This document shows positions 24,372-33,549 of a stretch of DNA of 38,575 nucleotides, piece after piece. A program made the position numbers and the translations under genes. The stretch is from Risungbinella massiliensis (lineage in GTDB: Bacteria > Bacillota > Bacilli > Thermoactinomycetales > Thermoactinomycetaceae): assembly GCF_000942395.1 (NCBI RefSeq), contig NZ_LN812102.1, forward strand, positions 1,114,144 to 1,152,718. Direction: 5' to 3'. Positions within the stretch are counted from its first letter, which is position 1. The number at the start of each line of letters is the position of its first letter. The notes beneath the pieces are model-generated. The model saw only the letters and a list, made by a program, of their open reading frames with translations. It was not told the origin of the DNA and ran no database searches.

Positions 24372-27300
24372 TTAGGATGAAGTTACCTTCGCTTTATGTT
24401 CTTCTATCAATAATAGATCCTTCACCTTGCGATCTATCTTTTCTATTTCCATACTGGGGTTTCTCCACCAGTTTCGACTCCATATTCTTTGAATCTCCCA
24501 TCCTCTTGACTCCAAGAACTCCTGTCGATATAAGTCTCGTTCTTTGGCATGTGGGGAGCTATGATACGCAGCACCATCACACTCGATTCCCAATATATAG
24601 CGACTTGCATCTTGGGGATGAACAATCCCTAAATCAATCCGATAACCTGAGACGCCGATCTGTGTACGAACTTCATATCCAATATTTCGTAGCTCCTCAC
24701 ATACCTCTACCTCAAATGGAGAATCAAATCGATCATCATGAAACTGGGTTTTCGTATCAGTTGGAGGATTAATCCGATGCAATACACTTAGGACTTGTTC
24801 CTTATTCCCTTCCGATACGGCTTTGGCATATGCCAAGTAATGACGGAATAATTTTGGTCCTTCATGTTTACTTCCTGCAACGTTTAACTCAAGGGGATCA
24901 ATACTAGCTACTACATAGATTCTCTGTTTCGCCCGAGAGATCGCTACATTAAGGCGATTTTCCCCACCTTGTTGGTTGAGAAGACCAAAGCGATTATAAA
25001 TTCTCCCTTGTTCATTAGGCGCATAGCCGATAGAGAAAATAATGACATCCCGTTCGTCCCCTTGCACATTTTCAATGTTTTTCACAAAGATACGCTCATC
25101 GAGTTCTCTTTTCATCGTCTCCTCATACAGAGCTGCGAAGTGGGGATCATCTTTGATACGTTGATCCATAATCTGCCATATCTTATCTTGCTGTCTCGCA
25201 TTGAAGGTGATGATTCCCATGGTTTGATTTGGCTCTTTTTCCAAATGCTCTTGTAGCAAATCTACCACCGCAACCGCTTCTTGTTCATTACACTGATTGA
25301 TCCAACGTCCATCCACCTTCCTCCAGCGAATCGCAGGGAGGGAATGATCGGATGACACATTTGGTGCTACCTGCATATGCCCGTTGTAAAAGGCATGGTT
25401 GGAAAAATGAATCAGCTCTTCGAACTTGGAGCGATAATGGTATTGAAGCATGTGCTCTGGATAGATGCGCTTCGTTAGGTTCAGTAAACTGCGTGACTCT
25501 TCCATTTCGAAGTCCGTCTCCTCATCTTCCTCATCATAGAAAGAGACACGAAACTGTTCAAATGGCTGTAATTGCTTTTCATCTCCTGCCACGACTACTT
25601 GCTTCCCACGATAAATCGATGGCAAGCCACTTTCTACTGTACACTGCGAAGCCTCATCGAATACCACTAGATCAAACAAGCCCGCGGTTAACGGGAACAT
25701 AGCAGACACTGTTTCAGGAGAAGCAAGCCATACAGGTAACGTATCCAACAATCCTTTTTCTGCAAATCGATTCACCAATTTCCGTACAGGCCATATCTGG
25801 CGTTGTTTGCCGGTTTGATGCTTCAGCTCTTTAAAAGCTCGCCCATGTTTGGATAGAGAATCGTTGATATTGTTAGTGATCCTCTCTTGCAACACTTGTC
25901 GAGCCAGCTTTCGCTTTTCCCCAATGAGCTTGGCAAAATCTTCTCTGATCTGCTCGTACTCATCTGTCGATACTTTTGCGAGATGTGGATGTATCCGTTC
26001 AATGGAATCAATCCAGTGATAAAAAAAGGATTGCCGAACCGTATCCACCCATTGTTCCGGTAGAGGATTTTCTTTGTTCCATTCTTTCTCTATTAATCGT
26101 GGAATCAGTTTTTGTACCATCGATGATGCCTCGTCGTAACAACGATCCATCGCTTTTAACTCGTCAAAATCATGAGAAATGGCTTCGCGAATCTGTAAAA
26201 GAGTGCGCTTGGGAATCTTTCCATCAGATAAATCTTTTCGCAGTTGATTAAAAAACGCTCCTTCTAAAATATTTCCTAGGAAATGAAGATGTCGATCTAA
26301 CTTGAGCGTAATTTGCGAAATCTCATACATTAACCGTAAACTTTCTTGAATTTTGGGCCATTCAGTGGAAGTTACTCCTTTAAACTTCTGTCCATGTAGC
26401 AGCTCCTCCATAATCCCTTTCCCTGTAAAGGAAGTCCACCACCATAAACGCAACTTTTGTAGAGTCTTCTTCTCTTTGTGATCTAGATCATCATATATTT
26501 TTGCTAAACGATCACTGACCAGCCACAGATATGCTGGATTCATCTTGTCATGTCCTAGCTGATCCAATTGTTGGATCGCTACATCTGCCTTTTCTAAAGC
26601 AAGCTCTAACTGCTCAATCAACATCGTTTGATCTTGTATTTCAAGTTTGGCAAACGACTTTCTTCTCCTTAGCGGATAGTCTTCCTTTCCAAAACGCTGA
26701 TAGTAAGACCCATACATAGAGATGGTCGTCAGCACGTCATCGAGATCATCTCGGTGGCAGCCTTTCGCTAGATCCGATACCGAAATAGCCGAAATGACTT
26801 CATCCCGCTTTTTGGCTCGCCCGTATAATTCATACGCACTATACCCAAATGCTTGACGTTCGTGTAGTCCGCGATAAATCTCATTTAGCTTCTGCTCTCG
26901 ATCCTCTAATCGTTTACACATATTGCGAAATGATGATTCTTTTCCTTGAATAGGGGTACTTATTTCTGGAATTTGCGTATATATCTTGTGATATAACCCT
27001 CTGCGATCCTGTTTTTCATCATGAATCAGCGCCACGTTAGATGCCAAACCAAGGCTATCTAATCGCTGGTAAACAACATCCAAAGCAGCCCTCTTTTGAC
27101 AGACTACTAGTACCTTTTTTCCTTTTGCTAGCGAATCCGTAATCAAATTTACAATTACCTGTGATTTCCCTGTTCCAGGTGGTCCATGAACTACCAATCC
27201 CTTTGCAGATTGTGCTGTATGAAGCAGGGTTTCTTGCGAAGAGTCCGTAGATAGCAGAAAGAACTGCTCTTCTTCCTTTAATGCGCTTCCCTTCCTTGAC

Positions 27301-28178
27301 TCTTCTGAATGGGAATCTGGCATAGGATCATAGTCCTCATCTTCATTCAGATTCATCAATTCTTGGATGAGCGGTAATTCTTGTCCCGCAGATAAAGCAA
27401 TCAGTTCATCATAATCTCGGATCAAGGAAGAATTGCCTTGTGGAAAGCTCCCCAAGATCGCAAACGGCTCCAGTGCCAAGGTTGCCTCTTTGGGCGTCGT
27501 TTCTCTGCTGTACTCAGTAAGCGGTTTTAACTCCTTTTCAGTAAAGGAAACTGGAAGCTCATGCTGTTTTAGCCATTCCGCCCAGGACGCTAATCTTAAC
27601 TTGTCCAGCGATTTCCATTGTTCACTGTCTTCTAATATACTCTCTTGAACAGCAGCTTGATGGAAGCGTTTGAGCGCTAAGAATAAAGTGCGATTTAGTT
27701 GTGGTTCTGCATCAGGAAACAATTCCAATTCCCAATGCAGGTTACTGCGATCTTTGCGAGTTAAGCGAACTGGATATAAGTAAAGTGGTGCTTGGATATA
27801 AGAGCCATCTCGGAGGTTACCAGTAAGGAAGGGATAGCCTATGTATAGGTCATATAAACCCGTTTCGTCTTCGATTGCTTTCATCGTACGATACAAGTGG
27901 GTCAAGCTCTGCCCGACCTTTTGTAACTTTTTCTCTGAGAAAGAAGTCTGTGTCAGCCGAATCTTTTTCTTACCTGAAATAATATTAGTTAATAGTTTAG
28001 CAGCGAAGGAAGTTTCTTCTTTTTTCGTAGGATCGTTCTCTTGCTGCTCTTTCTCCTTTTCATCTAACTGTGTTATATCAAAAGTCCATTTACTTGGTAG
28101 CTTCAGTAGACGAAGAGACCGATTTCGACGGCTCAGATCACTTAATCGATCCTTTAGACGCACTAGTTGTTGTTCCAT
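24372..28178 (-). CDS. DUF4011 - SF1 helicase - Vsr-like nuclease (Hhe-like defence protein)
   Basis: This 1268-residue protein has three parts. An N-terminal DUF4011-type region starts RLSDLSRRNRSLRLLKLPSK. A split Upf1-like SF1 helicase has Walker A in VVHGPPGTGKSQVI (about residues 329-342), motif II in VVFDEASQC (near 839), GDEKQLQPFE after it, and motif VI in RLNVAISRAKQRIYVVAS (near 1080). A C-terminal Vsr/DUF559-like PD-(D/E)XK nuclease shows YRIDLGIVHP and LGIECDGAAYHSS (about 1155-1260). This is the architecture of the single-gene anti-phage protein Hhe. The ATG at 28176-28178 has AGGAGA upstream. A DUF4303-type gene and a zorABC-like operon lie next to it, suggesting a combined defence island. 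Confidence 0.9.
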   Translation of the reverse strand: MEQQLVRLKDRLSDLSRRNRSLRLLKLPSKWTFDITQLDEKEKEQQENDPTKKEETSFAAKLLTNIISGKKKIRLTQTSFSEKKLQKVGQSLTHLYRTMKAIEDETGLYDLYIGYPFLTGNLRDGSYIQAPLYLYPVRLTRKDRSNLHWELELFPDAEPQLNRTLFLALKRFHQAAVQESILEDSEQWKSLDKLRLASWAEWLKQHELPVSFTEKELKPLTEYSRETTPKEATLALEPFAILGSFPQGNSSLIRDYDELIALSAGQELPLIQELMNLNEDEDYDPMPDSHSEESRKGSALKEEEQFFLLSTDSSQETLLHTAQSAKGLVVHGPPGTGKSQVIVNLITDSLAKGKKVLVVCQKRAALDVVYQRLDSLGLASNVALIHDEKQDRRGLYHKIYTQIPEISTPIQGKESSFRNMCKRLEDREQKLNEIYRGLHERQAFGYSAYELYGRAKKRDEVISAISVSDLAKGCHRDDLDDVLTTISMYGSYYQRFGKEDYPLRRRKSFAKLEIQDQTMLIEQLELALEKADVAIQQLDQLGHDKMNPAYLWLVSDRLAKIYDDLDHKEKKTLQKLRLWWWTSFTGKGIMEELLHGQKFKGVTSTEWPKIQESLRLMYEISQITLKLDRHLHFLGNILEGAFFNQLRKDLSDGKIPKRTLLQIREAISHDFDELKAMDRCYDEASSMVQKLIPRLIEKEWNKENPLPEQWVDTVRQSFFYHWIDSIERIHPHLAKVSTDEYEQIREDFAKLIGEKRKLARQVLQERITNNINDSLSKHGRAFKELKHQTGKQRQIWPVRKLVNRFAEKGLLDTLPVWLASPETVSAMFPLTAGLFDLVVFDEASQCTVESGLPSIYRGKQVVVAGDEKQLQPFEQFRVSFYDEEDEETDFEMEESRSLLNLTKRIYPEHMLQYHYRSKFEELIHFSNHAFYNGHMQVAPNVSSDHSLPAIRWRKVDGRWINQCNEQEAVAVVDLLQEHLEKEPNQTMGIITFNARQQDKIWQIMDQRIKDDPHFAALYEETMKRELDERIFVKNIENVQGDERDVIIFSIGYAPNEQGRIYNRFGLLNQQGGENRLNVAISRAKQRIYVVASIDPLELNVAGSKHEGPKLFRHYLAYAKAVSEGNKEQVLSVLHRINPPTDTKTQFHDDRFDSPFEVEVCEELRNIGYEVRTQIGVSGYRIDLGIVHPQDASRYILGIECDGAAYHSSPHAKERDLYRQEFLESRGWEIQRIWSRNWWRNPSMEIEKIDRKVKDLLLIEEHKAKVTSS

Positions 28179-28498
28179 GATCTGTCTCCTATTTTCAAAT
28201 GGTAGTCTGATACAATCCTGTTAAATAATTATGTAACTATACTAATATTTATATCAACCTAAAATAAACAGAGTATGTTGCATAACGAACCCAAAGCTGG
28301 CGGCGCGCCTACACTTAACTTGAACTAATGAATCAAGCTATAAATAATATGAGGAGCATCAGATCACCATTTATGATGATTCGATCAGATGACTCCCTAC
28401 AAAAGAGGAATACGTCCTCATCGATTCCATCACTGCGAACAAAAGAAAACGTATCCCTCTTCTACTAATAGTCCTTTGAATCTGGATCAAAACCTCTA
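28179..28498. other. Gap between the helicase and DUF4303-type genes
   Basis: It contains repeat copy C and an imperfect 11-base hairpin (AGAGGAATACG with CGTATCCCTCT, about 28403-28462) that could end the DUF4303-type transcript. No gene was found. Confidence 0.4.
28271..28341 (+). repeat. MITE-like repeat, copy C (short form)
   Basis: It starts GAGTATGTTGCATAACGAAC and ends GAATCAAGCTAT, aligning to copy B over about 71 bases. It lies inside the defence island, between two minus-strand genes. Confidence 0.7.
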
Positions 28499-29611
28499 CT
28501 AAATTCTATCTTCTATACCAAACTCGTGAATATTTGAAAATCGACCACGGTCATCCTTGATCGGTTTTGGATACCGATCTGGACGAAGTTTATGCAAAGT
28601 TTTCGCAATGTATAGAATACGCACGAAATCATGCTGCCCGCTTCTCTCTGCATATCGCTCTGAAAGCATCAAATATAATCGATCGATGCTCTGGTCATCT
28701 GCTTTTCCAATCTTCCGGATCATACTTAGTAAATGGGTGCGCAATAGTTCTTTCCGCTTATGACCCTTTTCCATACTCTCTATTAGTTCTACCAAATCAC
28801 CCACCACTTCTTCTCCTAAGTGAACCAGATGGGTTTCCACATCATATTTCCCTCTTTCGAAACATTCCAATACCTTTGTTCTCTCTGTATCCAATCCGAA
28901 TCCAAAATCCATGTACGCACGTAGCCAAAACTCTTTTTGCTCTTGTATATTTTTCCCCGATAGATCCGTTAGAAAGTTTTCCAACCTCTCTATTTCGGGA
29001 AAAACCCGATAAAATGTTTTCTCATCAATCGTTTGCTTCATCCAATCGATTTTGTCTTGTAGTCTCCATTTCTCTGTATCCACAAATCCGATAAAGTCTT
29101 CAGAGCGCTTGAGTAGATCAAAGTGGTTCTCTATCTTCTTGTAAACATTCAATATAACTTGAAGAAACCTCTCTTTTAGTTGAGTCCAATTCCCTATTAC
29201 TTCTACATCAATCTCTGTTTTACTCTCCTGTGCTTCATAGTATGTATTTCGGTATTTGCGCACTACATCACAGTATTTATCCCATTCTACAAGCAGACTA
29301 GGGGAAAAATCACACCTTTCATATTGGAATCCAAATTCTCTACAGCGATACTTTGCCCCTGTAATCCACTCCAGCTTTCTTTTTGGAAATGAACTATACT
29401 TTTGCTCCTCCATCCATTGAAAACAGTCTAGTGTATTGATCGCAAAGAATAACTCATCGTTCGATTCATTCCAATAAATAGCAAAAGCATATACATCTTG
29501 ATTCTCTTCTGTTTTCGAAAACTGATGAAGGAATGTTACCCCTTCATCGTATAAGAGCGATTCCAGCTTCTCGAAATCCTTCTCGTCAAACGATGTTGTG
29601 CAATCAGTCAT
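28499..29611 (-). CDS. DUF4303-like protein of the Zorya/Hhe-like island, function unknown
   Basis: This 370-residue protein has an N-terminal part (residues about 10-110) resembling DUF4303: FEKLESLLYDEGVTFLHQFS, then DVYAFAIYWNESNDELFFAI and NTLDCF. The remaining 250 residues are charged and helical, with HLVHLGEEVVGDLVELIESM in a HEAT-like rhythm and IGKADDQSIDRLYLML; I recognise no domain there. No membrane segment or nuclease motif is visible. The ATG at 29609-29611 follows GGAGGGAAG. It is divergent from zorA across 165 bases and precedes the helicase-nuclease in the same direction. Its position makes it a candidate regulator or sensor of the island, which is inference. Confidence 0.8.
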   Translation of the reverse strand: MTDCTTSFDEKDFEKLESLLYDEGVTFLHQFSKTEENQDVYAFAIYWNESNDELFFAINTLDCFQWMEEQKYSSFPKRKLEWITGAKYRCREFGFQYERCDFSPSLLVEWDKYCDVVRKYRNTYYEAQESKTEIDVEVIGNWTQLKERFLQVILNVYKKIENHFDLLKRSEDFIGFVDTEKWRLQDKIDWMKQTIDEKTFYRVFPEIERLENFLTDLSGKNIQEQKEFWLRAYMDFGFGLDTERTKVLECFERGKYDVETHLVHLGEEVVGDLVELIESMEKGHKRKELLRTHLLSMIRKIGKADDQSIDRLYLMLSERYAERSGQHDFVRILYIAKTLHKLRPDRYPKPIKDDRGRFSNIHEFGIEDRI

Positions 29612-29776
29612 CTACTTCCCTCCTTTAATACAAGAGCAATTCTTCCATCCTAATCAATCATTTTCCTCCGAAAAGGAATTACATGAAAAAATGAAATTTA
29701 TATTAAAAATTGTTCATAATTAAGTTACAATTAAAAGAACTTTTCTCAAAAAGTATGGTAACCCGGAGGTTTATTT

Positions 29777-31477
29777 ATGCTGAATTTTATTCAAATTATT
29801 TTTCAGACCCCTTTTCTATGGGTAATCATTATTCTTAATATTATTGCACTTATCATCCTAGGAATGATTCATCGCAAATTATGGAAGGAGCAAACGTTAC
29901 TCGAAGACCAATTGGCTTCTCAACTTACGGATGAGATGGTAACGAATACCGAATTTATCCATGCTTTTACCGACTGGCTAAAAGATCACCATGACATAAG
30001 TAAACAGTTCCGCAATTCATGGAACCATTTTTATCGAGACTATCAACGAAAATCACAACAGACCACTTCTTTTCCAGATGTCTATGATTATTTTCTAGAG
30101 GAAGACTTTGTCCAAAAGCGGGCTTGGTGCCATGTGTTCGCCTTAGTTCCTGGAGTTTTTCTCGCAATTGGAGTCTTGGGGACATTTTGGGGATTGGTTG
30201 GAGCTACTGGAATAATTCAAGCAAGTGGGAGTTCATGGATAGGAAGTATCGATACAGCAATTTATTGCTCCATCTTTGGAATCTTCTCTTCGATCCTATG
30301 GCAGTTCATCGATCGTTTCCGCTTTGCAACATTGCAAACAGACTTTACTCGTTTACGTAACCAACTGGATCAAGTATTTCCTGCTCAAGACATACCCTCA
30401 CTGCTAAACAATATATTAGAGGCCCAAAAGCAGTCTACAAAAGACATTACGACATATATGTCCGACAATCTGATTCTGCAAATGGCAGATCAACTATCGT
30501 TGAGCATGAAAACAGCATTTGAATCTGTATTGGTTCCTTATCTACACCAATCTCAAACTTCTATGGAACAAATTGTACAAAACAACAAAGAGCAAGCAGC
30601 TACTATGAAAGAGATGACATATCATGCAATCCTTCTAACGGAAGAGATGCAACAATATGCAGGTCATCTATCCAATTATCAGTCAGCACTAGAAAGTTTC
30701 ACAGCGAAGCTTAAAGATACCACGATACAAAACAACCAGCTTCGAGCCATCGCTTCTGACCTACTCGAAATAATGAATTCTGGAAGAAAAGCAAACAATA
30801 GTCAACTCTCCTTGTTTGTAGAGTCATTCCAACAAAGCTTGGCACCAATCTACGAGCATATCGTTCAACAAAACAACCTTCATCAAGAGTATCAGAAGTT
30901 AGCAGAACAATGGAACAAAGGCTTCGATCATATTCAAACCTGGATCAAAGAAAATACAGAGGTAAAAGAAAAAGTAACAGAGCAACATACTTCCTTCTTG
31001 GAACAACAGGTCCAATACCATTCTCTCTTATCTGAGATCCATCAGGACAGACAAAGAAGTGAGAATCTATACGCAAATCTATCAGCGACTCAACAAACGC
31101 TATTGCACGAGAAAGAGCAAATGAGCAAAACTCAAGCCCGAATGCAGGAATTGCTAACAGAACAACTGTCGCAGATCGACGATCGTTCCGCAAAGATGCA
31201 GGAGCATTGGGCTGGCACTCATCAACTATGGAAAGAGCTAAATGAGCAGCTTTCCCATTCGATGGAACAGTTTGAAGAACAGATGCATCAAGGACTAAAT
31301 CATACCTTTCAACAGTTTGATCAAGAGTTAGCCAAGTCGATCAACACCTTTATTCAATGGATTTCGACACTAGAACAATTCCCAAATCACCTAGAAACAT
31401 TAACTCATCATGTCGGGGAATTGAATCGAAAGCTAGATCAGACAACGGACCAACAAATCATTCAACAACCTACTTAG
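29777..31477 (+). CDS. zorA: ZorA-like MotA/TolQ/ExbB proton-channel protein with long tail
   Basis: This 566-residue protein matches ZorA, the stator ring of the Zorya anti-phage motor. A first membrane helix lies at residues 11-31. Two further helices (about 122-145 and 158-180) carry the MotA/TolQ core: PGVFLAIGVLGTFWGLVGAT and SIDTAIYCSIFGIFSSILWQ. From about residue 200 to the end the protein is a long Gln-, Glu- and Leu-rich coiled-coil tail that would reach into the cytoplasm, as in ZorA. It is shorter than the E. coli protein as I recall it. Its start ATG at 29777 has CGGAGG nearby. The zorB-like gene begins nine bases after its stop. Confidence 0.88.
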   Translation: MLNFIQIIFQTPFLWVIIILNIIALIILGMIHRKLWKEQTLLEDQLASQLTDEMVTNTEFIHAFTDWLKDHHDISKQFRNSWNHFYRDYQRKSQQTTSFPDVYDYFLEEDFVQKRAWCHVFALVPGVFLAIGVLGTFWGLVGATGIIQASGSSWIGSIDTAIYCSIFGIFSSILWQFIDRFRFATLQTDFTRLRNQLDQVFPAQDIPSLLNNILEAQKQSTKDITTYMSDNLILQMADQLSLSMKTAFESVLVPYLHQSQTSMEQIVQNNKEQAATMKEMTYHAILLTEEMQQYAGHLSNYQSALESFTAKLKDTTIQNNQLRAIASDLLEIMNSGRKANNSQLSLFVESFQQSLAPIYEHIVQQNNLHQEYQKLAEQWNKGFDHIQTWIKENTEVKEKVTEQHTSFLEQQVQYHSLLSEIHQDRQRSENLYANLSATQQTLLHEKEQMSKTQARMQELLTEQLSQIDDRSAKMQEHWAGTHQLWKELNEQLSHSMEQFEEQMHQGLNHTFQQFDQELAKSINTFIQWISTLEQFPNHLETLTHHVGELNRKLDQTTDQQIIQQPT

Positions 31478-31486
31478 GAGGCCCCA

Positions 31487-32209
31487 ATGTCTAGAGGTAT
31501 GAGAACGAATCGAAGAGATTTCCATCAAGCCAAAGGGAACTATTATTACCAGGTCTCTCACTCTGTTCATTGGACTTCCTTTCTACTATGCTTCCTACTC
31601 TTTTTCTTCGTCTTCGTAATGAACGGGAAAGAATCTTCTGAAGCAATGGAGACACCGAAAGATACCACCATTGAAAAACAGTTAGAAGTCAAATCGGAGA
31701 TCATACACGAACTAGTCAAGTCCTTTCAAGACTCCCATCTCCAAATGGAAATCGATGAACAGACAGGTACCATTACTTTTCATAGTGGTGTTCTGTTCGA
31801 TTCAGACAGTGCTACCATCTCGCCAGAAGGACACAGAAACCTAGCAGCTTTTGTCCCCCAATATATGAGCATTTTACTATCGGACAAATTTCGCAATGAA
31901 ATATCTCAAATCGTGATTGAGGGGCACACCGATCAAACGGGAGGATATCTATATAACATGAAACTCTCGCAAGATCGAGCTTCTGCAGTAGCAATCGTTA
32001 TATACGATAATAAGTTTCCAGACTTCCCACACAAACAAGAATTGCCAAACATCATTACCACCATTGGCAGATCCTACAACGATCCGAAAATAACACCTGA
32101 TGGAAAAGTCGATGCCACCGCATCCCGTCGGGTAGAATTTACGATTCGTCTAAAAGATGAGAAATACATAGAAGAACAACAAAATCTGGTGAAACCAAAT
32201 GACAACTAA
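31487..32209 (+). CDS. zorB: ZorB-like OmpA/MotB peptidoglycan-binding protein
   Basis: This 240-residue protein has a short basic cytoplasmic N-terminus, one membrane helix (residues about 29-46, HWTSFLLCFLLFFFVFVMN) and a periplasm-side OmpA-like domain: GVLFDSDSATISPEGHRNL, IVIEGHTDQTGGYLYNMKLS and ASRRVEFTIRL. In Zorya the ZorB dimer anchors the ZorA ring to peptidoglycan and carries the ion-binding Asp in its helix. I see no Asp in or near this helix; where MotB-like proteins have W-x-x-x-A-D, this one reads WTSFLL. The start is ATG 31487 with AGGAGG upstream. It overlaps the zorC-like gene by 11 bases. Confidence 0.88.
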   Translation: MSRGMRTNRRDFHQAKGNYYYQVSHSVHWTSFLLCFLLFFFVFVMNGKESSEAMETPKDTTIEKQLEVKSEIIHELVKSFQDSHLQMEIDEQTGTITFHSGVLFDSDSATISPEGHRNLAAFVPQYMSILLSDKFRNEISQIVIEGHTDQTGGYLYNMKLSQDRASAVAIVIYDNKFPDFPHKQELPNIITTIGRSYNDPKITPDGKVDATASRRVEFTIRLKDEKYIEEQQNLVKPNDN

Positions 32210-33461
32210 TATTCGATCATATACCTTTTCCCCCATTGCACTGAGGAAAAAACGGCAACAGCTAGAAATGGCCTATCAAAATAGTGATGGGGCTTTGTTG
32301 AAGAGTCTCTCTATCTCAGAACTTCCCTTGTTACTAGAAAAAATACGAGCACTGCCCACTGACTACCAAACTCTAGAGCCATTTGCTCAGAGCCTGTCCA
32401 GTCTAGAAATACGACTCCTAGCATCGATGTTTCCCTATGCGGACGAACAGGATACAACGATCCAGAACATCACCAACATCATCATCACTCGTTACACACG
32501 GGAGATTGGTCGCATGTCGTGGAGAGCCTTCCAACAACATTGCAATCACCCTTCCCTGATCCAGCTCCTAAAACATGCATTCGAACACGAAACCAAGTCA
32601 TTCCTCGGCTTGGACTCGCTCGCTAGGACACAGCTCCAAGCGGCATTCCAAACCAAGGAGCCACTTGTACCATTGGCATACTTCCTTACTCACTCTAATC
32701 AAAAAGCACAAACCACACTGAGACGATGGATGATACAAGATTCTTCCGCACTACAACATCGACTAATCTATCAGATGCTATCGCAAAGCATCCATCAAAA
32801 TACCATACTAGACAGAGAAGACGAATCTACCATCGTCGATTATCTAGAAACTTTCAGCCCTACTGAGTATCAAGAGTGTATAGAAAAATACTTAGTCCAG
32901 CGAGATATCACTACCTTCCATCGCCCTCTTCTACAACAAGCGGCGGAGAAACTAGGAGACCCACGATCCGATGAAAAACCATGGGAATTCCTCTTGCCAG
33001 ATAAAGTCTTAGAAATAAAAAAATACCTAAACCGAATCCAGATGATGGACTTCTTTGGCGAAGATCATAATAGTGAGCGTTTCTGTTATTGGGAAAACCA
33101 TGTACAAGATATCAAGAAACTCATCGTCTATGAAAACTATCACAAAAAACCACTTGTTCTTATCATGTACTTTGATCAATTTGTCGTCGTCGAATTTTCC
33201 AACACAGGACATGCTGCTCACTTCTATCATAAAAATGGATTCGAACAAATCATCGTCCCCAAAATTCGTAGCAGCAGAGGACATAAAATAAAAACGACCA
33301 ATCTATTTCTCCTAAAAGACAAACGTCCTGTTGCCAAGAGAAAGCAACTATATATCAATAGCCTAGCTCATATGAGCTCATGGCAGGAGCGGTGTATGGA
33401 ATATATGAGCCACTACCAACAAGAGAACTGGACGTTTACTCATACGAACGAAAACGGATAG
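32199..33461 (+). CDS. ZorC-like EH_signature domain protein
   Basis: This 420-residue soluble protein has an all-helical N-terminal two-thirds and a C-terminal EH_signature-type region. That region begins with the conserved EKLGDPRSDEKPWEF and continues with FGEDHNSERFCYWENHVQDI and a beta-rich segment VVVEFSNTGHAAHFYHKNGF. These are the marks of ZorC, which binds DNA and is needed for Zorya immunity. It is shorter than the E. coli ZorC as I recall it. It overlaps zorB by 11 bases, so the three genes form one operon. No ZorD (SNF2) or ZorE (HNH) gene follows; the next gene is an unrelated convergent DUF92 gene behind a terminator. Confidence 0.8.
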   Translation: MTTNIRSYTFSPIALRKKRQQLEMAYQNSDGALLKSLSISELPLLLEKIRALPTDYQTLEPFAQSLSSLEIRLLASMFPYADEQDTTIQNITNIIITRYTREIGRMSWRAFQQHCNHPSLIQLLKHAFEHETKSFLGLDSLARTQLQAAFQTKEPLVPLAYFLTHSNQKAQTTLRRWMIQDSSALQHRLIYQMLSQSIHQNTILDREDESTIVDYLETFSPTEYQECIEKYLVQRDITTFHRPLLQQAAEKLGDPRSDEKPWEFLLPDKVLEIKKYLNRIQMMDFFGEDHNSERFCYWENHVQDIKKLIVYENYHKKPLVLIMYFDQFVVVEFSNTGHAAHFYHKNGFEQIIVPKIRSSRGHKIKTTNLFLLKDKRPVAKRKQLYINSLAHMSSWQERCMEYMSHYQQENWTFTHTNENG

Positions 33462-33504
33462 TAGAGATAAGTTTGATGTACTGAACTCAAATAGGAAGAC
33501 AGAA

Positions 33505-33545
33505 AAACACCTCCTGAATTCGTAGTGAACGATTCGGAGGTGTTT
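33505..33545. terminator. Terminator at the end of the zorABC-like operon
   Basis: AAACACCTCC pairs with GGAGGTGTTT, with a further partial stem (GAATTCGT with ACGATTC). T- and A-rich flanks let it serve the convergent DUF92 gene too. Confidence 0.75.
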
Positions 33546-33549
33546 CTTT

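Noticed and set aside
24368-24772. Plus-strand ORF of 134 codons after katA
   Set aside because: It begins within the katA terminator region and lies entirely antisense to the nuclease part of the helicase gene, whose motifs are clear.
28567-29094. Plus-strand ORF of 175 codons
   Set aside because: It is antisense to the DUF4303-like gene, has no ribosome site and its translation shows no domain character.
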